Shown one piece after another: positions 1-5,363 of a stretch of DNA of 6,166 nt. The stretch's first letter is position 1. The number at the start of each line of letters is the position of its first letter. The DNA comes from an uncultured Acidobacteriota bacterium (lineage in GTDB: Bacteria > Acidobacteriota > Thermoanaerobaculia > UBA5066), in NCBI GenBank assembly GCA_937902605.1, contig CALFNC010000034.1:1-6166 (forward strand), read 5' to 3'. A program made the position numbers and the translations under genes. The notes under the pieces are model-generated. The model had not been told where the DNA came from, did no database searches, and saw nothing but the letters and a program-made list of their open reading frames with translations.

Positions 1-20
1 GACGTGTGCTCTTCCGATCT
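1..20. other. Illumina adapter remnant at contig end
   Basis: The bases GACGTGTGCTCTTCCGATCT are the last 20 bases of the standard Illumina TruSeq read-2 adapter. They adjoin an otherwise clean coding sequence at base 21. They are library-construction sequence left on the contig and not part of the organism. Any reading frame that runs into them, such as the minus-strand extension of the phosphofructokinase, is artificial there. The match to the adapter is from memory but is exact over 20 bases. Confidence 0.96.
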
Positions 21-275
21 CTTGTTCGTCGTCCCGAGGATCGTCCCCACGTCGTCGGTGATGCCGTGGACGGTTTCGCGCGACAGGGAAATCAGCCCGC
101 CTTCCGGGTACTGCTCGGGCATCAGAAGCCCGTTGTAGCCGTCGCGAATGCCGACACAGTGCCAGCCCCTGTTCAGAGAGGAGAGGACGGCGGCGCGGAT
201 GACGGCGTTGAGGCCGGGAGCGTCGCCGCCGCCGGTCGAGATCGCGATCCGCTGGATCCTCGTCGAGCTGGTCAT
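21..275 (-). CDS. pfkA: 6-phosphofructokinase, N-terminal fragment (cut by contig end)
   Basis: This is the first 85 residues of a phosphofructokinase, the cytoplasmic glycolytic enzyme that phosphorylates fructose 6-phosphate to fructose 1,6-bisphosphate. After a short leader MTSSTRIQRIAIS come the glycine-rich phosphate-donor loop GGGDAPGLNAVIRAA (residues 15-29), the conserved GIRDGYNGLL (42-51) and GTILGTTN (77-84). These are in the order expected for the family, whose full length is about 320-420 residues. The start at 275 is fixed by a strong GGAGG six bases upstream. The LGTTN ending, in place of the LGSAR or LGTSR of classical ATP enzymes, recalls the clade that includes pyrophosphate-dependent and divergent ATP enzymes. 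The GGDGS region that decides the phosphate donor lies beyond the contig end, so ATP versus pyrophosphate cannot be told. The gene diverges from the peptidase gene at 398. Confidence 0.93.
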
Positions 276-280
276 CGCTC

Positions 281-289
281 TCCTCCTCC
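281..289 (-). promoter_or_regulatory. Strong ribosome binding site of the phosphofructokinase gene
   Basis: Read on the minus strand this is GGAGGAGGA followed by GAGCG and the ATG at 275. The GGAGG nearest the start is six bases away, which is ideal spacing, and it decides the start codon. Confidence 0.85.
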
Positions 290-317
290 GCCCGGCGTCC
301 CGTTGAGATCTCGAGGC

Positions 318-384
318 GGGAAGCCGAGCTTCCCTCCGATCTTAGGCCCGTCGGCCTCCCAGAAAGCCTCGCGACGGATCCGTC
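318..384. promoter_or_regulatory. Divergent intergenic region with clustered inverted repeats, possible operator
   Basis: The 122-base gap between two divergent genes holds three perfect inverted repeats: GGGAAGC-CGA-GCTTCCC (318-334), AGGCC-CGTC-GGCCT (344-357), and the gapless 12-base palindrome GACGGATCCGTC (373-384). The palindrome ends 13 bases before the peptidase ATG, so a protein bound there could block expression of that gene. The first repeat lies about 45 bases upstream of the phosphofructokinase start and could be an operator or a leader hairpin. I see no convincing -35/-10 pair on either strand. The repeats are directly visible; the regulatory role is inference. Confidence 0.4.
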
Positions 385-397
385 AGAATCAGGGGTG

Positions 398-1360
398 ATG
401 TCCGGTCCGGAGCGGCTCGTCCCTCTTCCCCTCGTTTTCGGTGTTGGGCTTTTCGTCGTCCTGGCGGCCCCGCTCGCGGCGCAGCCGACTGTTCTCGTCG
501 TCGAGGACCAGCGAGGTCCCGCGGCGCCGAGGAGCGCCCTCGCGGACGAGCACCCTTGGATGCCCGACGTCATGACGCTCGTCGGCCTCATCGAGCCAGG
601 CCCGCCGATCCGTGTCCTCCTCGTCCCGGAGTCGTCGCCGCTCGCCCAGGGAGTTCCCACCTGGGTCGCCGGCTTCGCCGAGGGCTCGTCGACCGTCGTC
701 CTCCTTCCACAGCGGACCCCCGTCTACCCGGACGGCGGGTTGGAAGAGGTCCTGGCGCACGAGGTGGCGCACGTCCTGATCGCCCGAGCGAGCGGCGGAC
801 GCCCGGTCCCGCGCTGGTTCCACGAAGGGATCGCGATGGTTGCCGGGCGCTCCTGGGGCCTCCAGGACCGGACCCGGCTCGCCCTGGACCTTCTCTGGGG
901 CGCCAAGGTTCCGCTCCATCGTCTCGACGACCTTTTCCATGGGGACGAGGCGGGCGTCCGGAGGGCGTACGCGCTGGCCGGGGCCCTGGTCCAGGATCTC
1001 CTGGAGCGATACGGCCCTGGACTCCCGCGCGCGCTGCTATCCCGCATGGCGCGTGGCGAACGGTTTGAGGAGGCCCTCAGGCAGACGACCGGGGCGACGC
1101 TCTTCGACGTCGACGAGATCTTCCTCGCCCGCCAGACTCTCCTCAGGCGCTGGTTCCCGGTCGTCACCAGCGGGGCCGCCCTCTGGTTCGGGATCACCGT
1201 GATGGCGATGGTGGCGGCATGGAAGCGCCGTCGGCGGCGCCGCGAACAGCTGGCGCAGATGGCCGCCGAGGAAGAGGCCGCGGCGCGAGCGGCGGCGCGG
1301 GCCGCGGAGGAGATCGTCGCCCTGGACGCGAGAGATCACGACGAATGGCCGGTGAACTGA
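398..1360 (+). CDS. Membrane-anchored, exported zinc peptidase, MA (gluzincin) family
   Basis: A 320-residue protein counted from ATG 398; a GTG directly before it at 395 is an equally possible start. An N-terminal signal sequence (hydrophobic core VPLPLVFGVGLFVVLAAPLAAQ, cleavage probably after LAA) exports it. The zinc site is HEVAH (about residues 121-125) inside LEEVLAHEVAHVLIA. The conserved WFHEGIAM follows about 18 residues later and should provide the glutamate third ligand, the arrangement of the peptidase MA-like family. A hydrophobic segment at about 253-275 (WFPVVTSGAALWFGITVMAM) is followed by a run of eight basic residues and an Ala/Glu-rich helical tail. This predicts an outside catalytic domain, one membrane anchor and a cytoplasmic tail. 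Substrate is unknown. The ribosome binding site is poor: AGGGG sits only two bases from the ATG, so a leaderless message is possible. The downstream gene is 155 bases away on the same strand. Confidence 0.85.
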   Translation: MSGPERLVPLPLVFGVGLFVVLAAPLAAQPTVLVVEDQRGPAAPRSALADEHPWMPDVMTLVGLIEPGPPIRVLLVPESSPLAQGVPTWVAGFAEGSSTVVLLPQRTPVYPDGGLEEVLAHEVAHVLIARASGGRPVPRWFHEGIAMVAGRSWGLQDRTRLALDLLWGAKVPLHRLDDLFHGDEAGVRRAYALAGALVQDLLERYGPGLPRALLSRMARGERFEEALRQTTGATLFDVDEIFLARQTLLRRWFPVVTSGAALWFGITVMAMVAAWKRRRRRREQLAQMAAEEEAAARAAARAAEEIVALDARDHDEWPVN

Positions 1361-1515
1361 CGGTGAGGGCGCCGCGCCCCGATACCGCCGGAGTCGTTTA
1401 TCCGCACGGACGGGACGTCAGTCCACCCGCGTCCGGCGAGCGAAGGCCGATGGGGAACGAGCCGGACGAAGACGGCCGGGGGGCCGGCGGGTAGGATGGA
1501 GGCCGAGGTGAGCGC

Positions 1516-1980
1516 ATGGACCTGAAGAGGCTCCTCGTCGTGGCCGCGCTGATGGCGGTCGGCTACTACTTCTGGACCCATCGGGCTCCGGCCCCGGCTC
1601 CGGCCTCGGCGCCCTCGGAGAACTCGGCGGCGTCATGGGACGGCACGAGCTGTGTCCGCCTCGCCGAGGCGGCGAACGTCGCTCTGGGGGACGCCTCGCG
1701 TCTCCTCCTCCACCTCCCAGTCGACCAGGCGAGCTGGCGGGACGCGGAGGGCCGCGTCCAGTCGGCGCTCGGGAGCGCTGAGTCGGCCTGCGGTGGGGCC
1801 GCCTCCGAGAGGGACCGCGCGGTGGCGGATGAGGTGCGCGCCGCCCTCGCCACGATGAGGACACTCCTCGGGGAGCTCTCCGCCGGGGCGGCGGGTGGCG
1901 GCGGCGCGACCGCCATCGTCCAGCGCCAGGAGGAGATCGACCGGCACCTCGACGGGGCGAGGAGCCACCTAAGGTCGTGA
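1516..1980 (+). CDS. Small N-terminally anchored protein, function unknown
   Basis: A 154-residue protein that I do not recognise. MDLKRLLVVAALMAVGYYFW is a short basic start plus a hydrophobic helix (about residues 5-20), an uncleaved membrane anchor or signal peptide. A Pro/Ala linker (APAPAPASAP, about 24-33) follows. The rest is a probably helical domain of about 110 residues with two cysteines (46 and 92) that could form a disulfide outside the cytoplasm, broken by a Gly/Ala stretch (AGAAGGGGATA, about 123-133) before a last charged helix. The start is set by GAGG at 1505-1508, seven bases from the ATG. A TAGGAT at 1492-1497 resembles a -10 element but has no clear -35 partner. It may share a transcript with the peptidase upstream, but the 155-base gap leaves that open. 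Third codon positions are almost all G or C, as in its neighbours. Confidence 0.8.
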   Translation: MDLKRLLVVAALMAVGYYFWTHRAPAPAPASAPSENSAASWDGTSCVRLAEAANVALGDASRLLLHLPVDQASWRDAEGRVQSALGSAESACGGAASERDRAVADEVRAALATMRTLLGELSAGAAGGGGATAIVQRQEEIDRHLDGARSHLRS

Positions 1981-1989
1981 GGCCCGCGC

Positions 1990-2034
1990 CAGCGCTAACG
2001 CTGAGCCGCTCGCGGGGGAGCGACGCAGCGTCGC
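1990..2034 (+). terminator. Two hairpins just after the small anchored-protein gene
   Basis: CAGCG-CTAA-CGCTG (1990-2003) and GCGACG-CAG-CGTCGC (2020-2034) lie 10 to 54 bases after the stop at 1980. They could end transcription or protect the 3' end. Neither is followed by a T run, so they are not classical intrinsic terminators. The second overlaps the start of the possible gene remnant, which weakens the terminator reading. Confidence 0.25.
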
Positions 2035-2199
2035 CTCCGGGCGTTCGAGCTGGACCGGTCGCGGGCCGAGGAGATGATCGGCGCGCTCCAAGGTGGCGTC
2101 ACGTTCGTTGAAGGGACGTACGGTTTCCACGACGCGGCTGGCGCCCCGCTCCGCTTCGCCGGGCTCGACGCGAAGGGGAACCCGGAGACCGACCCGCGC
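2005..2199 (+). pseudogene. Possible remnant of a lost protein-coding gene
   Basis: Between two convergent genes, one plus-strand frame looks like protein-coding sequence without a proper gene around it. It opens right after stops at 1996 and 2002 and reads through AFELDRSRAEEMIGALQGG and VTFVEGTYGFHDAAGAPLRF to AGLDAKGNPETD. From 2041 to about 2193, 45 of 51 codons end in G or C, matching the real genes nearby. There is no credible ribosome binding site: the ATG at 2074 has only GAGGAG directly abutting it. After about 2195 the frame loses its coding look and drifts on to a stop at 2356-2358, inside the opposing kelch gene. I cannot name the family. It may be an internal piece of a decayed gene, or a C-terminal piece with a frame break near 2195. 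Beyond it, AAGCC...GGCTT (2230-2250) can fold into a weak hairpin between the convergent genes. Confidence 0.4.
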
Positions 2200-2294
2200 C
2201 CCCGAAGGCACCCTCTCGGAAGCCCCGGAAAGCCCCTGGCTAACAGGCTTGAACGACAGCCGGAGGGAGGTGAGGACTACCTTATGACCTCATC

Positions 2295-4355
2295 TCATTG
2301 GCAAGAGAACGGTCCATCGCGGATCAGCTGGAATGGCGTTCCGAGCTCGTTGATGTAGGTCTTCGTTAGCCCGGTTAGCGTATCGACCACCGTCAGCGTG
2401 ACCTCGACGTCGGTCAGGCCGCCGGAATAGATTGCGTCGTTGTTGGACCCGCCCCCACAGAAGCTGACCATCTTCGTCACGACCTCGACGTTCTTCGCGT
2501 CGAAGAACCAGAACGTTCCCGCGTCGGACGTCAGGGAGACCGCCTGCCCCATGCCAGTGTTGCCACCATAGTCCCGATACGCCGCCCGGACCTGGAAACG
2601 CCCGTTCAGCAGACAGATCGTCGTCGGGTCGGCCACGCAGGTCGCGCTGACGATGGGACCCGGATCAGCCCATGTCGTCGTCTCGACGATCCGGTCGCGA
2701 GCGGCGGTTGCAATCGAATGCTCTAGCGGCGGCGTTACGCCAGCCGGGCAGCCGAATGGGCCGTCCCGGACCAACGAGAATCCTGTCCCGAGCGGGTTGT
2801 GGTAGTCCTTGGTCGTTCCGGTCCGCGTGTCGGTCACGTGCAGCGTCACGTCCAGGTCGGTCAAGCCGCCGGCGTAGACCGCGACGTTATCCGACCCGCT
2901 CCCGCAGAAACTGACCATCTTCGCCACCACCTCGACGTTGGAGGCGCTCGAGAACCAGAAGTAGCCCGCGTCCGGGGTCAGGTAGACCGCCGTCCCCTGT
3001 CCGTGTCCTCCGCCGTAGTCGCCCCAGTCGACCGCCACCTGGAACCGGCCCCCGAGGAGGCAGAGATTGTTGTTGTCCGGTGCGCAGGATGTCGATCCTC
3101 CGGCAGGGTTTGCATACACCCAAAGGTCGTTCAGGTCCCCAAGCCCGCTCGCCGCGTTGCCGTTTCCCCCGAAGAGCCAGAGGTTTCCTGTGGCGTCGAC
3201 CCAGGAGACGGAACGGTACCGCGCGCCGGGAATATTCCCCGGAGCCGCTACCCCCTCCGTCCCGTACGTGCCGGCCTGTCCCCCCTGATTCGACCCGCTG
3301 ACCCAGGTCCACTGCCCGCTCGCAATGTTGAACTTCCAGAGGTCGTTCAGGTATTCAGGCCCGCTCGCCACAAAGCCTTCCCCCCCGAAGAGCCAGAGGT
3401 TTCCGCTGGAGTCGATCCAGGAGACGGAGGTGGACCGCGCCCCCGGGAAGTTCGCCGGATCCGGTACCCCCTTCGTCCCGTACGTGCCGGCCTGGTCCGT
3501 CACACTCGACCCGCTGACCCAGGTCCACTGCCCGCTCGCAATGTTCCACTTCCAGAGGTCGTTCAGATACCCCATTCCCCTCGCCGCGTACCCTCCGAAG
3601 AGCCAAAGGTTCCCGGTGGAGTCGGTCCAGGAGACGGATTTCTCCCGTGCCCCTGGGACGTTCTCGCGAGCCGCCAGCCCCTTCGTCCCGTACGTGCCGA
3701 CCTGATCCGCATGAGTCGACCCGCTGACCCAGGTCCACTTCCCGCCCGCAATGCTCCACTTCCAGAGGTCGTTCAGTTCCGACGAATAGAATCCTCCCCC
3801 GAAGAGCCAGAGGTTCCCGGTGGAGTCGGTCCAGGAGACGGAATGGTGCCGCGCCCCGGGGGCGTTCCCAGGTGCCGCTATCCCCTTCGTCCCGTAGGTG
3901 CCTGCCTGACTCTTCAGATTCGACCCGCTGACCCAGGTCCACTGCCCGCTCGAGATATCCCACTTCCAAAGATCGTTTAGATATCCTGAAACGCTCGTCC
4001 CGTACCCCCCGAAGAGCCAGAGGTTCCCGCTGGAGTCGGTCCAGGAAATGGCGCCTTGTCGTGCCCCTGGGATGTTCCCGGGAGCCGCTACTCCCTTCAT
4101 CCCGTACACGCCGCCCTGGCCGGGTTGATTGGACCCGCTGACCCAGGTCCATTGCCCTGGGACGAGACCCTGCGGCGACAGGCTCTTCCCGTTCTGAGCC
4201 GTGTCAGATAGCCCCTGCTCCACACACCCGGCCAGCGTGCCGAGCGAAGAGTCATCGAGTGACGCCGAGAGTGCCATGAGCGCGCCACCGAGTAGCGCGG
4301 GAACTGCCAGCCATGTCGCGACGGCATGGTAGGGACGGCTGTCGCCCTCCCCCAC
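2295..4355 (-). CDS. Secreted kelch-repeat protein with duplicated four-cysteine C-terminal module
   Basis: A 686-residue protein from GTG 4355. A hydrophobic stretch (about residues 13-31, AVPALLGGALMALSA) looks like a signal peptide core. Five repeats of 68-76 residues follow (68-423). Each has WTWVSGS, then YGTKG, PGAR, SW.DS.GNLWLFGG and LNDLWK, the kelch pattern with its double glycine, which folds as beta-propeller blades. Two 114-residue modules (424-537 and 573-686) joined by a 35-residue linker close the protein. Each has cysteines at module positions 1, 9, 61 and 113. Kelch propellers usually bind proteins or sugars; here the partner is unknown. The GTG has no ribosome binding site, whereas the ATG at 4411 in another frame has an excellent one, so the true start is probably 4411 with a one-base frame break near 4349-4353. 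The gene lies 142 bases (from 4411) or 198 bases (from 4355) downstream of parA on the same strand. Confidence 0.85.
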   Translation of the reverse strand: MGEGDSRPYHAVATWLAVPALLGGALMALSASLDDSSLGTLAGCVEQGLSDTAQNGKSLSPQGLVPGQWTWVSGSNQPGQGGVYGMKGVAAPGNIPGARQGAISWTDSSGNLWLFGGYGTSVSGYLNDLWKWDISSGQWTWVSGSNLKSQAGTYGTKGIAAPGNAPGARHHSVSWTDSTGNLWLFGGGFYSSELNDLWKWSIAGGKWTWVSGSTHADQVGTYGTKGLAARENVPGAREKSVSWTDSTGNLWLFGGYAARGMGYLNDLWKWNIASGQWTWVSGSSVTDQAGTYGTKGVPDPANFPGARSTSVSWIDSSGNLWLFGGEGFVASGPEYLNDLWKFNIASGQWTWVSGSNQGGQAGTYGTEGVAAPGNIPGARYRSVSWVDATGNLWLFGGNGNAASGLGDLNDLWVYANPAGGSTSCAPDNNNLCLLGGRFQVAVDWGDYGGGHGQGTAVYLTPDAGYFWFSSASNVEVVAKMVSFCGSGSDNVAVYAGGLTDLDVTLHVTDTRTGTTKDYHNPLGTGFSLVRDGPFGCPAGVTPPLEHSIATAARDRIVETTTWADPGPIVSATCVADPTTICLLNGRFQVRAAYRDYGGNTGMGQAVSLTSDAGTFWFFDAKNVEVVTKMVSFCGGGSNNDAIYSGGLTDVEVTLTVVDTLTGLTKTYINELGTPFQLIRDGPFSCQ
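2298..3086 (-). repeat. Duplicated Cys-bounded C-terminal module of the kelch protein
   Basis: Two copies of a 114-residue module, at 2745-3086 and 2298-2639, are separated by a linker of 35 codons. Both run C-x7-C-L-L-x-GRFQV...DYGG...G.AV.LT.DAG.FWF...NVEVV.KMVSFCG...AIY/AVY.GGLTD..VTL.V.DT.TG.TK.Y.N.LGT.F.L.RDGPF.C. The two copies have the same length and the same four cysteine positions (1, 9, 61, 113), which suggests two conserved disulfides in an all-beta extracellular fold. Similar modules, as I recall them, end many exported proteins in Acidobacteriota. The function is unknown; surface attachment or secretion sorting is a guess. Confidence 0.7.
3087..4154 (-). repeat. Five tandem kelch repeats, 204-228 bp each
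   Basis: The plus-strand 20-mer GACCCGCTGACCCAGGTCCA, which encodes the WTWVSGS motif on the other strand, occurs without a mismatch at 3292, 3508, 3718, 3922 and 4132. The spacings of 216, 210, 204 and 210 bases match repeats of 72, 70, 68 and 70 codons. Differences between repeats sit mainly in the variable loops, for example GYGTSVSGY, GFYSSE, YAARGMGY and EGFVASGPEY. The high DNA identity suggests recent duplication or gene conversion. It also makes the copy number vulnerable to short-read assembly collapse. Confidence 0.9.
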
Positions 4356-4411
4356 GGCGCATGAACCATGTTCTCGAAGAGCTTCCCGAAGAACGCCAGG
4401 CCTCGTGTCAT
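4356..4411 (-). other. Probable displaced N-terminus of the kelch protein
   Basis: From ATG 4411 the minus strand reads MTRGLAFFGKLFENMVHAPW. This ATG has a textbook ribosome binding site, but its frame is offset from the kelch frame. One extra G in the G5 run (C5 at 4349-4353 on the plus strand) would join them as ...VHAPWGEGDSRPYHAVATW..., adding about 19 residues ahead of the signal sequence. In the kelch frame itself a TGA sits just upstream, and no ATG precedes the GTG at 4355. This is either a sequencing error or a real frameshift mutation. Confidence 0.6.
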
Positions 4412-4417
4412 CTCACT

Positions 4418-4422
4418 CCTCC
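4418..4422 (-). promoter_or_regulatory. Strong ribosome binding site ahead of ATG 4411
   Basis: Minus strand reads GGTGGAGGAGTGAG then ATG at 4411. The GGAGG lies six bases from the ATG, the same spacing as the phosphofructokinase gene's site. It argues that 4411 and not the GTG at 4355 is the native start of the kelch gene. Confidence 0.7.
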
Positions 4423-4461
4423 ACCATTCACCCGCACCCGGAAAAGCTTGCCCTCACCGCG

Positions 4462-4491
4462 AGTCTATGTTCAGACGGCAGGTCATAGCAA
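4462..4491 (-). promoter_or_regulatory. Possible sigma-70-type promoter of the kelch gene
   Basis: On the minus strand TTGCTA (4491-4486) and TAGACT (4467-4462) are 18 bases apart, each matching four of six consensus bases. They lie about 50-80 bases before ATG 4411, in a stretch less GC-rich than the genes around it. The placement fits an own promoter for the kelch gene after the parA stop. The match is modest and sigma factor preferences in this organism are unknown. Confidence 0.3.
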
Positions 4492-4553
4492 AGCGGAATG
4501 GCCGGCGCGCATGAGCGAATCAAGGGCGTTGACGTTCGCCGGCGCGGGAGATT

Positions 4554-5363
4554 CTAGTCCCTCGCCACCCTCGCCTTCTTCTTCCCGCCCTTCTTCCCCT
4601 TCTCGATCCTCGTGAACAGCTCCTCGAACTCCAGGGAGAGCTTGTGGGACGGGTCGAGGACGACGAGAGGCTTGGCGGCGTGGTGCGACTCGCGGACCTT
4701 CACCGACGAGGAGATGAACGGCTCGAGGATGGGGAGCCCCTCCGCGATCAGCTCGTCGACGAGCTGCTGCGGGAGGTTCGCCCGGGACTGGAACTGGTTC
4801 ACGACGATCCCGGCCACCTGGAGGCGCGGGTTATGGTCCTCCCGGACCTCCCGGAGGCTCTCGAGGAGCGTGTAGAGGGCTTGGCGCGAGAAGTCGTCGC
4901 AGTCGAAGGGGATCAGGCAGCGGTCGGCGGCGATCAGCGCCGAGAGGGTGAAGAACCCGAACGCGGGGGGGGTGTCGAGGTAGACCGCCTCGTAGCCGTC
5001 CAGCTCCGCGAGCGCTTTGCGCAGCTTCCCGATCTTGTGCTTGGCCTCGAGCTTTCCGTGGAGCGTCTCGAGCAGCGGGCTCGATGGGAGGATGTCGACG
5101 TTCTCGACGGGCGTTGGGTGAATCATCTCGCGCAGCTCGCGCTTGAACAGTCCGAGGCCGAGCATCTCCTCGAAAAACGTCCCGAGGTGGGGGTCGACGT
5201 TAGCCGCCGCCTCCCGCCCGAGCAGGTACTGCGACGAGTTTCCCTGGGGGTCCAGGTCGACGACCAGCGTCTTCCGCCCCCGCCTCCCCGAGATCGCCGC
5301 CAGGTTGCAGACGATCGTGGACTTGCCGACTCCGCCCTTCTGGTTGAAGACGACCCACTTCAT
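4554..5363 (-). CDS. ParA/MinD-family ATPase, orphan (no ParB nearby)
   Basis: A 269-residue ATPase of the ParA family, which positions DNA or protein cargo in the cytoplasm by ATP-driven dimerisation. The deviant Walker A motif is KGGVGKST (residues 9-16) with signature lysine K9 and catalytic K14. VVDLDPQGN (34-42) and the Walker B-type YLDTPPAFG (128-136) follow, then IPFDCDDFSRQAL and VVNQFQSR (188-193). It lacks the N-terminal DNA-binding region of plasmid ParA proteins and ends in a lysine-rich tail KKGGKKKAR, which could bind DNA or membrane nonspecifically. Start chosen at ATG 5363, directly before the KGGVGKST region; its ATG overlaps the upstream stop by four bases (ATGA), implying translational coupling. 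The frame happens to stay open upstream to 5960, but that extension is mostly out-of-frame sequence. No parB or parS-like site is visible, so chromosome segregation is unlikely to be its job. Positioning of a surface or signalling complex is a guess from the GGDEF neighbour. Confidence 0.9.
   Translation of the reverse strand: MKWVVFNQKGGVGKSTIVCNLAAISGRRGRKTLVVDLDPQGNSSQYLLGREAAANVDPHLGTFFEEMLGLGLFKRELREMIHPTPVENVDILPSSPLLETLHGKLEAKHKIGKLRKALAELDGYEAVYLDTPPAFGFFTLSALIAADRCLIPFDCDDFSRQALYTLLESLREVREDHNPRLQVAGIVVNQFQSRANLPQQLVDELIAEGLPILEPFISSSVKVRESHHAAKPLVVLDPSHKLSLEFEELFTRIEKGKKGGKKKARVARD

Noticed and set aside
389..940. Long minus-strand frame opposite the peptidase gene
   Set aside because: It is antisense to a gene with a signal peptide, HEVAH zinc site and membrane anchor. 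Its Arg/Asp-rich product is a typical high-GC shadow.
1345..1494. A 49-codon plus-strand frame beginning MAGELTVRAPRPDT, overlapping the peptidase stop
   Set aside because: It has no clear ribosome binding site, low-complexity Gly/Arg/Pro content and no recognisable motif. High-GC DNA often leaves such frames open by chance.
2799..3980. A 393-residue plus-strand open frame opposite the kelch repeats
   Set aside because: It is the shadow of the repeats on the other strand. Its repetitive sequence mirrors the kelch units and has no motif of its own.
3087..4154. CRISPR-like array suggested by regularly spaced identical 20-mers
   Set aside because: Spacing is 204-216 bases, the spacers are themselves homologous, and the whole stretch is one in-frame kelch coding sequence.
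4224..4235. LAGC (residues 41-44) of the kelch protein as a lipoprotein signal
   Set aside because: A lipobox should follow the hydrophobic core directly, but the polar stretch LDDSSLGT intervenes. A type I signal peptide ending near ALSA is more likely.
4491..4560. Repeated GCGCCGGC and the GCGAA...TTCGC pair after parA as an intrinsic terminator
   Set aside because: The copies of GCGCCGGC are direct repeats, the inverted pair is only five bases with a long loop, and there is no T run in the minus-strand direction.
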